64,000 nt of DNA from Deltaproteobacteria bacterium (GCA_030694465.1 JAUXYJ010000097.1:119676-183675); one strand, 5' to 3'. Positions 1-8,211 are shown, numbered from the stretch's first letter. Made by a program: numbers and translations. The notes: a model not told the origin generated them from the sequence alone.

Positions 1-49
1 CGTTGTGCGGGACAAGCGACCGCGAGAGCGGCTAGACTCTTGGGCCACT

Positions 50-1399
50 GTGAAAACCACGCGTGATCGAAGGACGGCTCTGGCGGTCTCTGTCGTCTGG
101 CCTCTTGGGCTCTTGTCTCTGAGTGCCTGCACAAGTCCACCGACCGCAGCAGACACCACGGCGCAGGACGCGACCATGGAGAGCGCTGTCAGCGTCCATC
201 GCGCCCGCCCTGGCTGCGACCCAGTCAACGGCATTGTGTGCAACGGCGACTATGTTGGCCGCTGTGATCCGGGCTGCGCGAGCACGCAGTGCTGCTCTCC
301 ACAATCGGGCGAGTTTCGGTGTGTCGACCTCGACCCTGACGGCTACTGCCCTGCGGCAGATCTCTCGGTGCGGCGCGACGAGATTGAGGGACGCACGGAC
401 GTGCAATGGCGCTTTTTTGCTGGCGACGATTGCGCGCTTCAAGAGCGCTGCGTCAACGGGCCAGGCTGGCGACGTCTGCTGATGTTTGCCACGGTCACGC
501 CCAACCGCGGCACCGCGGATCTCTTCATGGGGCCACCGGCCGAAAACGCAGCGCGCTTTGAGTACTCGACGTGCCACGACCATTATCACTTCGACGGCTA
601 CGCGGCCTACGAGCTTCAGCGAGACGGGGCGGTCATTGCGCGTGGACACAAGCAGGCGTTTTGCTTGATGGACACCACGCCCTATCCCGATGGGCCTGAC
701 ACAAACCTTCACTATACCTGCGAAAATCAAGGCATCCAGCGCGACTGGCAAGACGTCTACGGCAGCTACCTCGATTGCCAGTGGGTCGACGTGACGGACG
801 TCGCGCCGGGCAATTATCAGCTGCGGGTCGCGGTCAACACGACGCAAACGCTCAACGAGCGCGATTACAGCAACAACGTGATCACGGTGCCTGTCGCGGT
901 CACGCCGGATGACAGCGCTGCAGACCCCACGCTGCCTTGCCCCACGCCACGCGAGGGGGCAAATCGACAGTGCGGATTCGCTCGCGGAGGTAGCTTTGCG
1001 TGCACGCCTGGGGTGTCTCTCCGAGCGGGTTGCTCGGCTGCTTGCGCGGTGGGCTCTTGCACCGGGGATACGGTCCTTCGGGTGTGCGATGGCGATGCTC
1101 CGTGTGGTCCGCGTGCTGCGCTCGCGATCAACGATGACTCCGCGTGCAGGTCGCCGACGGGCCGCGAAGACGTCTGCTCGGTAGGGCGGTTTGTGTGTCC
1201 GCCGTCGGGCCGATTTACCGTGCTCTACGGTGGCTTGGCGTCGGACGAAGCGGTCACCTGCAACGTCGCCGTGGAGCCCGTTGCGATGGGTGGAGACGCT
1301 GGCGCTCCGCGTGATGCGGCATCAGACTCTGGGGCAGAGGCCGCGGTGGACGCGGCGAGCGGAATAGACGCAACCTCGGACGCTCGCGTTGCAGATTGA
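50..1399 (+). CDS. Secreted lysyl-oxidase-like lipoprotein
   Basis: Lysyl oxidases are copper/quinone amine oxidases that oxidise peptidyl lysine. The middle of this protein carries the family signature in order: a CHDHYHF copper-ligand block, GHKQAFCLMD (the Lys that forms the quinone cofactor in known enzymes), a Tyr in DVYG, LDCQWVDVTDVAPGNY, and a final ERDYSNN. The N-terminus is a signal peptide ending in a lipobox (LSAC), so it should be an exported lipoprotein. A GTG at 50 is chosen over the track start at 5 because it gives a compact signal peptide (449 residues). A Cys-rich segment precedes the domain, and a Cys-rich plus Ala/Asp-rich tail follows it. Family assignment is strong; the natural substrate is unknown. 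Confidence 0.85.
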   Translation: MKTTRDRRTALAVSVVWPLGLLSLSACTSPPTAADTTAQDATMESAVSVHRARPGCDPVNGIVCNGDYVGRCDPGCASTQCCSPQSGEFRCVDLDPDGYCPAADLSVRRDEIEGRTDVQWRFFAGDDCALQERCVNGPGWRRLLMFATVTPNRGTADLFMGPPAENAARFEYSTCHDHYHFDGYAAYELQRDGAVIARGHKQAFCLMDTTPYPDGPDTNLHYTCENQGIQRDWQDVYGSYLDCQWVDVTDVAPGNYQLRVAVNTTQTLNERDYSNNVITVPVAVTPDDSAADPTLPCPTPREGANRQCGFARGGSFACTPGVSLRAGCSAACAVGSCTGDTVLRVCDGDAPCGPRAALAINDDSACRSPTGREDVCSVGRFVCPPSGRFTVLYGGLASDEAVTCNVAVEPVAMGGDAGAPRDAASDSGAEAAVDAASGIDATSDARVAD

Positions 1400-1443
1400 T
1401 GAGTCTGTAATTTCTCTTACAAAAGGAATTTCTAGAGAGCTCT

Positions 1444-1761
1444 ATGAGACCGGCACGAGTGCTTCCGCAGGCGCAGTTATTTGTTTGCACAAACAGCAGG
1501 GCGGCGAGCGATCCGCTAACGAGTGGGTGCGGTGCGACGGGGCCCGCGGTGTTTGACGCTGCGCGCGCTTTAGTCAACGCGCAGGGGCGGCTTCGGACGC
1601 ACTGGGTGACGCGGACTGGTTGCCTTGGGCAGTGCCCACGGACCGGATGTGCGGTTGCGCTCTGGCCCTCGGGTGAGCAATGGATCGAAGCCGACACCAA
1701 CGACGTGGCCGCGATGGTGGCCCGCCTCTGTTTGACCGCACCCAATCGAGGAGAGCCATGA
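1444..1761 (+). CDS. [2Fe-2S] thioredoxin-like ferredoxin protein
   Basis: This 105-residue protein resembles the thioredoxin-fold [2Fe-2S] ferredoxins. It opens with a beta strand ending in LFVCTN, has a second Cys in SGCG, a CLGQC pair in the middle, and a C-terminal pattern of hydrophobic strand, Trp and DVAAMV helix. The four cysteines (one, one, then CxxxC) match the cluster ligands of that family. Its stop overlaps the start of the next gene (ATGA), so it heads a coupled operon of four genes. A redox or electron-carrier role is inferred from the family; the partner is not evident. Confidence 0.75.
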   Translation: MRPARVLPQAQLFVCTNSRAASDPLTSGCGATGPAVFDAARALVNAQGRLRTHWVTRTGCLGQCPRTGCAVALWPSGEQWIEADTNDVAAMVARLCLTAPNRGEP

Positions 1762-2042
1762 ACGAAGTAGAACAGCGCGCGTTTGCGACCATCGAGGCCT
1801 TGTTGCTGCAAATGGTGGAGCATCAGGAGCAAAAAGTGGCAGCTTTTGCCCGGCGATTGCGCCCTCGGTTGACCGCAGACGATCTCAAGAATCCGCACGA
1901 TTTTGACGAGCTCAACGATCCGGATTTTAACTACGAAGATGGTCATCTGGCGGGGCTCCATGCGGCTGTGAGCGCCCTTCGACGCGCCGTGCGTGACCAC
2001 CACGAGACCCACGCAGGAGGTCCCAATGACTCGCAAAGATAA
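1758..2042 (+). CDS. Small acidic hypothetical protein
   Basis: A 94-residue protein starting at ATG 1758, which overlaps the upstream stop as ATGA; the longer track start at 1680 lies inside the upstream gene. The sequence is helical and charged, with a PHDFDELNDPDFNYEDG acidic stretch after an amphipathic N-terminal helix, and no Cys or membrane segment. I do not recognise the family. Its end overlaps the start of the Smr-domain gene by 17 nt, implying coordinated translation with the ferredoxin-like and Smr proteins. Confidence 0.7.
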   Translation: MNEVEQRAFATIEALLLQMVEHQEQKVAAFARRLRPRLTADDLKNPHDFDELNDPDFNYEDGHLAGLHAAVSALRRAVRDHHETHAGGPNDSQR

Positions 2043-2841
2043 GCAGCGTGAATCCTCGCGCGTAGCGACCGAAGAGCTCGCCGCGAAGAAGGCCGCAAAT
2101 AACCCCGCACCTCTCGCCGCCAAGGGGCTCAAGGGGCTTGAGTCGCTCAAGGCGGAGTTTGACGCCAAGGCACGCGCCGAGCAGGCCGCGATTGAAGAGA
2201 GAGCCCAAAAAGAGGCGGCATTTCGCAAGCAAATCGGCCTCAAAGCCGAGCCGACCAAGGTAAAAAAGCTCGCCGAGGCACCCACGCGCAAGACCGATGT
2301 CATCGAGGTCTGGAGACCCGATCTTGACGCCGAGCTCTTTGCTGCGTCCATGCGAGGGGTCAAACCGCTCGCACCGGAGAAAAATCCCCATCGCGGTCCT
2401 CGTCCTGCGAAGCGACAGAACGAGCACAGCGGGGCCGTCAAAGCGCGCCGTGACAGTGCCCAGGGGGATGTAGGCCTGGTGGTCTCTTGGGGCGAAGACG
2501 GGCTCTGTAGGGCCTGTCGCAAGGGGGGCGCATTTGCGCTCGAGATGCTGCAGCGGTTCGAGGGGTGCGACGCGGTTCTGGATCTTCACGGGCAAGATGT
2601 CGTGCAGGCGCGCGCGAGGACTCAGTCGTTTGTGCGCGCCAAGCGCGAGCTTGGGCTGCGCACCGTCGAGATCATTCATGGCACCGGAAAACACTCGCCC
2701 GATGGGGAGTGTATCTTGCGCGACGTGGTGGTCTCGGCGCTTACCGATCCGTCGTTCTCGCGTGAGATCGACGCCTTTGCGGGGCGCAAAGTGAGCAAGG
2801 GCCCCAGTCCGTCGGTGTTCGTCGCCCTGCGCGCCCGTTGA
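2026..2841 (+). CDS. Smr-domain protein
   Basis: The C-terminal ~90 residues match the Smr (small MutS-related) domain: VLDLHGQDVVQA near the start, then HGTGKHSPDG, then a final strand ending PSVFVAL. Smr domains bind or cleave branched DNA or, in several bacteria, act as RNA endonucleases. The N-terminal half (271 residues in total) is a Lys/Ala/Glu-rich helical region, probably coiled or disordered. ATG 2026 follows a GGAGG Shine-Dalgarno; the track start at 1993 lies far inside the upstream gene. The gene overlaps both neighbours, so it belongs to the same four-gene unit. Whether it acts on DNA or RNA cannot be told. Confidence 0.82.
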   Translation: MTRKDKQRESSRVATEELAAKKAANNPAPLAAKGLKGLESLKAEFDAKARAEQAAIEERAQKEAAFRKQIGLKAEPTKVKKLAEAPTRKTDVIEVWRPDLDAELFAASMRGVKPLAPEKNPHRGPRPAKRQNEHSGAVKARRDSAQGDVGLVVSWGEDGLCRACRKGGAFALEMLQRFEGCDAVLDLHGQDVVQARARTQSFVRAKRELGLRTVEIIHGTGKHSPDGECILRDVVVSALTDPSFSREIDAFAGRKVSKGPSPSVFVALRAR

Positions 2842-4808
2842 CCGAGACGCTCTACAGCCGCCGTCGGCGCGTGGATCTTGCGGGGGAGTTTCGCGCTCCG
2901 CGGGCGGTCGTCTTGGCGCGCGATGAGGGCCTGTTGCTCTGCGCAAACGCACGCGCGGGTGACTCTGTGTATTTTACCGTGGGGTCGCATCGAGGCGAGG
3001 CGATGCAGGTGACCCACGATGGCGCGGTCGCGATGGAGGTCGACACGGATGCCTCGACGCGGACGTACGCATGGGTGACGCTCTGGTCTGAAAATTCGCA
3101 CGGTCGGCAAGCCCTCGGGGCCGTCTATGTGAGCACCGCACGCGCCCTGGTGTGGTCTCGATGGATCTTCGCGCTGGCCACTCTGCCCGCAGTGCTTTTG
3201 GCAGCCATAAGCTTGCTGCCCGCGGGTCGTGTGGCCGTCGCGGTGCCGTCTTGGCTCGCGTCCTTGGTGTGCGCTTCGGTGCTCGCGATCGGCGCACGGC
3301 GACGCGCGGGGCGCTGGGTGCATGGGGGCGTGGTCCAGGTCCCCGCGGCCGTCTTGGCACTCGGGCTGAGCTTGTCTGCGTGGGGCGTGGTGCGCTCGAT
3401 CAACCACGTCGTGATTGAATCGGGCGTCGACACAGCACACATCGCGGCGATCTCTCGCAGCGATTTGAGCAGAGAAAACAATGCTCGTTCGTGTGGTGAT
3501 GGGCTCGCGGGCGGGTTGTGCATCTCGCGTGACCCTGCGTTGTTTGAGCACGCGTCGTGTGGTCCGAGTGTGCCGCGTTGGTGGCTCGGTGCAGCCATCG
3601 CGACACGTCACTGGCGAGGGTGCCTGCGGCGATTTGAGGCGCTGGACGCAGACGTCGCGCCGATGGGGATCGGCTGTACACCCGGTGCGATGGGGCAGTG
3701 CTGTGTCGACCTCCGCGGACCCTCGTGCGAGGCGCCGCGGACGCTCTCGTTGGATGTCCGCTGGCGGGCGGGGTTTGAGCGCCCCACGATTGGCCAAGGA
3801 GCGTGCGCGACACAATCGTTGGTCGCGTGGCGCGCTGTGGTGACCGCGCGTGAGGGCATTGGCGCTGCGATCGCACGGATCGCGCGGGTGCCCGCGCAGG
3901 GTGAGCTCTGCCTCGATCTTGAGGGCTGGGGTAGCGTCACCGCGGTCTCTTTTGTGGACGAGCGAGGGGCGGTTCAATGGCGCGCGCAGCGGTCGCTGCC
4001 GCTGAGAGCGTCGGCGATGCGAGTGCGAATGCCCAGTGTATTGCCTACACAATTGAACATCGAGCTCGCGCTTGGTCACAGTGATCAGTCCGTGGGTCGC
4101 GTGCAGCGGTTGGCGATCCCGTGGTCGATGGACACGGTGAGACCGACGCAGTTGCACTTTGTCGCGGGTCGCGAGGCGGAGCCTGCGTCGCTGGACCGAG
4201 TCACACTCGGCGATCGAGCTCCACGTGCAAATCCAGAGCTCCATTTGCTCTGGCCCCAAGGGGGACCGCGGGTCCGAACCGCGCTCCCGAGCCGGCTCGC
4301 GTGCGGCCAGGGGGTGCGTCTGTGGCGTCCCGGCGGCGAGGCGTTGAGCCGTGTTGAAGTCGGAGAGACCTCGCTCGCGTGCGCGCGACCAGCGAGCGCC
4401 GAATCGAGGAATTTGCCATGGATTGTTCACCGATTCGACGCGACCGAGTTGCAGTATCATGGCGGCTCTCTGTGGGCCGACATGCAACGTCGTCGGTTGG
4501 TAGCGCGTTCGGTCGGCGCGGATGCGGCGCGTGAGCTCTTTGTGTCTACACGTGGCGCGCATGTGCTGGATGGCAACGCGCGATTTGTCGACGATGCCGG
4601 TCGAGCTCTTGGGCTCGTGACGACCGGGGATGGCCACTGGCGACTGCGCGCGGACCCTGCGGATCCGGTTGAGATTCTCTGCTGCGAGTTGGACGGGCTG
4701 TGGGCTGACTGTCCGCTCGATGTGACCTATGCGTGGCGATGTGGTCCGAAGCTCACAAACCGACCGAACTGTGCCCGGGCCTACGCCGATTGCACGCAGT
4801 CTCGTTAG
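2838..4808 (+). CDS. Hypothetical membrane protein, four-gene operon end
   Basis: A 656-residue protein starting at TTG 2838, whose codon overlaps the Smr stop (TTGA), a typical coupled start. Residues ~1-100 are soluble, then hydrophobic segments at about 104-126, 130-150 and 165-185 are likely membrane helices. The large C-terminal part has several Cys residues and beta-rich composition, suggesting an extracytoplasmic domain. I do not recognise the family. Its last codons overlap the convergent HAD gene by 4 nt. A long antisense ORF (2676-4637) is a shadow of this gene. Confidence 0.7.
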   Translation: MTETLYSRRRRVDLAGEFRAPRAVVLARDEGLLLCANARAGDSVYFTVGSHRGEAMQVTHDGAVAMEVDTDASTRTYAWVTLWSENSHGRQALGAVYVSTARALVWSRWIFALATLPAVLLAAISLLPAGRVAVAVPSWLASLVCASVLAIGARRRAGRWVHGGVVQVPAAVLALGLSLSAWGVVRSINHVVIESGVDTAHIAAISRSDLSRENNARSCGDGLAGGLCISRDPALFEHASCGPSVPRWWLGAAIATRHWRGCLRRFEALDADVAPMGIGCTPGAMGQCCVDLRGPSCEAPRTLSLDVRWRAGFERPTIGQGACATQSLVAWRAVVTAREGIGAAIARIARVPAQGELCLDLEGWGSVTAVSFVDERGAVQWRAQRSLPLRASAMRVRMPSVLPTQLNIELALGHSDQSVGRVQRLAIPWSMDTVRPTQLHFVAGREAEPASLDRVTLGDRAPRANPELHLLWPQGGPRVRTALPSRLACGQGVRLWRPGGEALSRVEVGETSLACARPASAESRNLPWIVHRFDATELQYHGGSLWADMQRRRLVARSVGADAARELFVSTRGAHVLDGNARFVDDAGRALGLVTTGDGHWRLRADPADPVEILCCELDGLWADCPLDVTYAWRCGPKLTNRPNCARAYADCTQSR

Positions 4809-5647
4809 GCTATTTGCAGGGACTCCAGCACGTAGCTGGGTTGGATCGCTGAGTCTGTGAGGTGCTCGCGGCGGGTCACGCCCGTGAGCAGCAGCGCGGA
4901 GCTAATTCTGGCCGAATTAGCGCCGAGGATGTCGGTCGCGAGCTGGTCGCCGAGCATCACGCAGTCGCGGGTTCCTAGGGTCTCGATGGCGTGCTCGAAG
5001 AGAAACGTACTGGGTTTTCCGAGGGCTACGAAGCGAGGCGCGGTCGGGCCGAGTCTCGCGAAGAGTCCCGCCTCGAGCATGGCGGCGACGGAGCCCGCGG
5101 TGAACCCGAAGCCCCCCTCGGCTGCGGGATAAATCAGGTCGGGGTTGGGCAGCAAGAGCACGGGCGGGCGGCCTTGTTCGCACACGCGCGAGATCCACGA
5201 GAGCATGGCGTCCAGCGTTGGGATGAAGTCAAAGCCTTGCTCGTCGCAGATCACGACGACATCGGCGGGGTCGGTGCATCGCTCAAGGACCTCGCCTCCT
5301 GCTTGGCTCACAAACCAGCGCGAGTCTCTGGTGCCTAAGACCGCGCAGCGCGCGCCCTCGAGGCCGTTGGAGGCAAAATAGCTCTGCACCATCCCGCCCG
5401 AAGAGAGAACAGAGTGTGGCTCAATTTGCAGGCCCAATCGCTTGAATCGGTCCGACGAGCTCTTGGGCGACCGAGACGCGTCGTTGGTCAAAACCACGAA
5501 GCGTTGGCCGCGGCGGAGGAGCGAATCGATCGCGTCGACGGCGCCGTCAATGACACCGTCGCTGTGCACGAGGACACCGTACGCGTCGAAGAGTAGCGAC
5601 TCGTGGCGCTCACAGAGCGCAGAGAAATCGAGGTCCAGCACGCTCAC
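4805..5647 (-). CDS. HAD-superfamily hydrolase, NagD-like (HAD-IIA)
   Basis: HAD hydrolases use an Asp nucleophile in motif I. Here motif I reads FDAYGVL, motif II VLTNDAS, and the C-terminal motifs are ALGKPS and MLGDQLATDILGA, the layout of the NagD/4-nitrophenylphosphatase branch with its cap between motifs II and III. The residue two after the nucleophile is Tyr, not the usual Asp of phosphatases; DAYG is better known from haloacid dehalogenases. GTG 5647 overlaps the ACP stop as GTGA (280 residues) and is preferred over ATG 5686, which lies inside the ACP gene. It is the last gene of the lipoprotein/SDR/nitroreductase/ACP unit. Substrate unknown. Confidence 0.8.
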   Translation of the reverse strand: MSVLDLDFSALCERHESLLFDAYGVLVHSDGVIDGAVDAIDSLLRRGQRFVVLTNDASRSPKSSSDRFKRLGLQIEPHSVLSSGGMVQSYFASNGLEGARCAVLGTRDSRWFVSQAGGEVLERCTDPADVVVICDEQGFDFIPTLDAMLSWISRVCEQGRPPVLLLPNPDLIYPAAEGGFGFTAGSVAAMLEAGLFARLGPTAPRFVALGKPSTFLFEHAIETLGTRDCVMLGDQLATDILGANSARISSALLLTGVTRREHLTDSAIQPSYVLESLQIA

Positions 5648-6072
5648 GTCGAGGGGCTCTGCATGCGGCGTTGGGCGACGAGGCACATGGCCTCGACGGT
5701 GATCAGCGAGAAGAGCGCCCGTGGGCTGATGCGCGTGTGGTCTTCGAGCTCACGAAGTGCAGGCAACCAGCTCACCAATTGCTCTACAACGGGGGCGGTC
5801 AAGAAGCCCTCCTGCATGACCTCAGGGGACGAAAAATCGAGGCGAGTCAGCCACTCAAACTCGCTGCCTCGGACCTTGACCGAGAGGTCTCGTTCGAGCT
5901 GAAAGACAATGTCGACGAAGTCGAGTGAGTCAGCGCCTAGGTCATCGATCAATCGCGAGGACATGGCGATGTCGCCGGGCTCGAGCATGAGGCTCTCGGC
6001 GATGCACGCGCGGACGGCCTCGAAGACTTCGGGCTTTACCTGCAAATACTCAGAAGAATCAGTCATGCTCAT
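5644..6072 (-). CDS. Freestanding acyl carrier protein with C-terminal extension
   Basis: The N-terminal 80 residues are an acyl carrier protein: the DDLGADSLDFVDIVF motif holds the Ser that receives 4'-phosphopantetheine. The protein is 142 residues, longer than a standard ~80-residue ACP; the extra helical C-terminus (from about VMQEGFLTAPVVEQL) is unexplained. It overlaps the upstream nitroreductase by 14 nt (ATG 6072; a second ATG at 6066 is possible) and the downstream HAD gene by 4 nt. Clustering with a FabG-like SDR suggests it carries an acyl chain during reduction. AcpS encoded 13 kb away may activate it. Confidence 0.9.
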   Translation of the reverse strand: MSMTDSSEYLQVKPEVFEAVRACIAESLMLEPGDIAMSSRLIDDLGADSLDFVDIVFQLERDLSVKVRGSEFEWLTRLDFSSPEVMQEGFLTAPVVEQLVSWLPALRELEDHTRISPRALFSLITVEAMCLVAQRRMQSPST

Positions 6073-6739
6073 GGTCTCCGTCGATCCAGCGGATGGACTG
6101 TTCGACTGGCTTGCGCTGCGTGACGTTGGGGGTCTCTGCGGGGTATCCGACGCTCACGAGAGCGAGGAGATTCCAAGACGGAGTCACCCGTACGAGGGGC
6201 TTTAAGAGGTCTGCGGCGATCAATGGACCGGTGAGTGCCGAAGCACCGAGGCCCAGCGAAGGCGCAGCCAGCAAGAGGTTTTGCAGGGCCAGGGACGCGC
6301 CGATGCATGCGCTCTGGTGCTCCATCGTCTGGGCCAACGAGCGCTCGTGTGCAGGGAGTCCATCGGTCAGAAGATGCGACAGGATGGGGCTCGCGCGAAA
6401 CGCGATCGCGATGACGCAAGGAGCCTGCGCAAAACGAGTGAAATAGTCTCCGTAGGTTCTGAAGGCATCGATGCCATCGCTGTCCATGTTTGCGCACAGA
6501 AAATCTACACGCTCTTGGACCGCCGAGGCCATGCGCTCAAGGGTCTCGCGGTGACGCACGACCGAGAAGCGCCATGGCTGCTTGTTCGACGCCGACGGGG
6601 CCAAGATCGCGAGAGAGAGCAGCGCCTCGATACGCTCACGCGTTGGCATTTGGTCTGTAAAAACACGGACCGAGCGACGACTTCGGAGGGCGTCTTCGAG
6701 TGAAGTCGCCGCGACCCTCGAGGCGTTGGAGTCGGTCAT
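6059..6739 (-). CDS. Nitroreductase-family flavoprotein
   Basis: The protein matches the FMN-dependent nitroreductase fold: RRSVRVFTD near the N-terminus (the RRSxRxF FMN-phosphate signature), APSASNKQPWRFSVV after it, and an AxxLAxQNLLLAAPSLGLGA helix with a terminal W..LALVSVGYP strand. At 226 residues it is of normal length. Family members reduce nitro compounds, quinones or enones, or act as dehydrogenases in thiazole/oxazole and acyl metabolism. ATG 6739 overlaps the SDR stop (ATGA). Its place between an SDR and an ACP suggests work on an ACP-bound or lipid substrate, which is inference. Confidence 0.85.
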   Translation of the reverse strand: MTDSNASRVAATSLEDALRSRRSVRVFTDQMPTRERIEALLSLAILAPSASNKQPWRFSVVRHRETLERMASAVQERVDFLCANMDSDGIDAFRTYGDYFTRFAQAPCVIAIAFRASPILSHLLTDGLPAHERSLAQTMEHQSACIGASLALQNLLLAAPSLGLGASALTGPLIAADLLKPLVRVTPSWNLLALVSVGYPAETPNVTQRKPVEQSIRWIDGDHEHD

Positions 6740-7515
6740 TGGACGCCGTATCCTCCGTCGACTTCGACCATGGTCCCGGTGAGCCCTGAGGCTCCCTCCG
6801 TGGCCAAAAAAGCGATCGTATGCGCGACGGATTCGACCGACACCAACGAGCCCGTGAGGGTGCGAGCGCGCACGCGATCTGCATCGAGGGACAGGACCCC
6901 TGCCGTCATCGCGGACTCAAACGGTCCGGGACGAACACCGAGGATTCGCACGCCTTTGCGACCATATTCGACCGCAAGGCCCCGCACCAGGCCCTCTAGC
7001 GCGGCCTTGCTTGAGGCATAAATGGACTGACCACGAAAGGGTCTTAGCGAGGCGACGCTGGTCACAAAGACGACGGCGCCGTGGCGTCTGCGGATCATCG
7101 ATGGCAAGACGGCGCGCGTGAGCGCAATGGGCGCGAAGACGTTGACCGCGAAGGTCTTCTCGATCGTGTCCGAGGCTGTCGCGACGAGCAGGGCACTTGG
7201 CGCGACTCCAGCGCAATGCACCAGTAAATCGACAGGCAAAACTGCGTCTTTGAGCTCGTCTGCGAGGCGCTCTGTCGCGTGAGTGTCGCTCAAGTCGGCG
7301 TGCCGCAGCGTGATCTTGGCGCCAAGCGTCGAGAGGCGATCGGCGAGCCCACGAACGCGCTCAGACGACGCTTCACTTCGGTAGTGCAGCGTGAGCGCAC
7401 GGCATCCGCGGTCCACGAGCGCTTGCGCGACCGCGGCACCAAGGGTTCCGTTGGCGCCGGTGACAACCGCGTGGCGATCTGCAAGCGAGAGCACTGGATT
7501 GAGAGGAAATGTCAT
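6736..7515 (-). CDS. SDR oxidoreductase, FabG-like
   Basis: A classical short-chain dehydrogenase of 259 residues: VVTGANGTLGAAVA (nucleotide-binding glycine motif), a conserved VNVFAPIAL helix, catalytic Ser in VVFVTSVAS, YASSKAALEG (Tyr-xxx-Lys) and a C-terminal GLTGTMVEVDGGYG typical of 3-oxoacyl-ACP reductases. ATG 7515 is chosen because residues before it in the track ORF look non-coding and the Rossmann strand begins soon after. It is directly followed by overlapping nitroreductase, ACP and HAD genes. A beta-ketoacyl reductase role with the adjacent ACP is likely but not proven. Confidence 0.88.
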   Translation of the reverse strand: MTFPLNPVLSLADRHAVVTGANGTLGAAVAQALVDRGCRALTLHYRSEASSERVRGLADRLSTLGAKITLRHADLSDTHATERLADELKDAVLPVDLLVHCAGVAPSALLVATASDTIEKTFAVNVFAPIALTRAVLPSMIRRRHGAVVFVTSVASLRPFRGQSIYASSKAALEGLVRGLAVEYGRKGVRILGVRPGPFESAMTAGVLSLDADRVRARTLTGSLVSVESVAHTIAFLATEGASGLTGTMVEVDGGYGVQ

Positions 7516-7644
7516 CGCGCTCGCGTGAAGGTGTACACCCATTTGCTCGGCGCTCGTGGTCGACAGTGGAGCGGCCAAACGCCCGAAGCAAAAGCAGTGC
7601 GTGCTGGTAGCCTGGGCTGTCCTCACGGGACAGCGGCGGAGCTA

Positions 7645-7995
7645 TCAGCAATAGCCCATCGAGGTTCCACCCTCCGGCGGCACGCATCGATAGCAGTCGC
7701 CCCGCGGTGGGGTCGTGATCCGTGGATCGGGTTGACACACCGAGCACCGAAACCCTGTCGGTTGCCCCACGAACGCGCTTGGCATGCTCGGCACGTCTGG
7801 ACACGTCCAACAGCCAAAGTCGGTGCCCACGGGCAACGCGTTGGGATCTGTGCAGGCCATCTGCGCGCTGTCGGCCTGCGAATCGGACGCGGTTTGCGCG
7901 TCTCCGGTCGGTGTTGTGGGTCCGCAGGCGCTGGCGATCACCAGAGAAAACACAGCGGGGATCACGAGGCGTGGCGGTCGCGTTGTGGGGTTCAT
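7645..7995 (-). CDS. Small cysteine-rich lipoprotein
   Basis: A 116-residue protein from ATG 7995 with a signal peptide ending in IASAC. The mature part has an Asp/Ser/Gln linker, then an array of cysteines including CWTC, CSVC and CYRC pairs, spaced with Pro-rich turns. This pattern suggests a small disulphide-bonded or metal-binding surface domain. I do not recognise the family. It lies 129 nt upstream of the SDR gene on the same strand and may share its transcript. Divergent to the tetR/FAS operon. Confidence 0.6.
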   Translation of the reverse strand: MNPTTRPPRLVIPAVFSLVIASACGPTTPTGDAQTASDSQADSAQMACTDPNALPVGTDFGCWTCPDVPSMPSAFVGQPTGFRCSVCQPDPRITTPPRGDCYRCVPPEGGTSMGYC

Positions 7996-8185
7996 CGCTC
8001 CAAAGTCTAAACCAGCGCCCTGATCTCTTGGACTTGTACCGCTACCAGAGCGCCGATGTGGACGCTCGGCGGTAACGGACACCTAAAAGTACATGTAGGC
8101 GTCCCGCCCTCGAACGGGCCATTGGGCTGCCCATTTGCCGGGGATCGGTCGTTGCCACCGTCCGCGCAGTGCCCCCCTGGGTCTT

Positions 8186-8211
8186 GACTAGACTGACTGG
8201 TCAGTCTAGTC
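8186..8211. promoter_or_regulatory. Perfect inverted repeat, candidate TetR operator
   Basis: Two 12-bp arms, GACTAGACTGAC and GTCAGTCTAGTC, are exact reverse complements separated by TG. The site ends 14 nt before the tetR start codon. A TTGACT at 8185-8190 overlapping the left arm could be a -35 box, with TAGTCA at 8207-8212 as a -10-like element. Long palindromes immediately before a divergent or autogenous TetR gene are the usual operator layout. The same repressor could also act on the minus-strand genes starting at 7995. Confidence 0.75.

Noticed and set aside
1254-2952. Overlapping minus-strand ORFs of 341-422 codons
   Set aside because: Opposite to four coupled genes with recognisable domains and Shine-Dalgarno sites.
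2676-4637. 653-codon minus-strand ORF
   Set aside because: Antisense to the coupled membrane protein gene; Arg/His-rich, low-complexity translation with no domain signature, typical of a high-GC shadow frame.
5959-5974. Near-copy of the 16-bp palindrome in the ACP gene
   Set aside because: It has three mismatches and is explained by the coding sequence; not counted.
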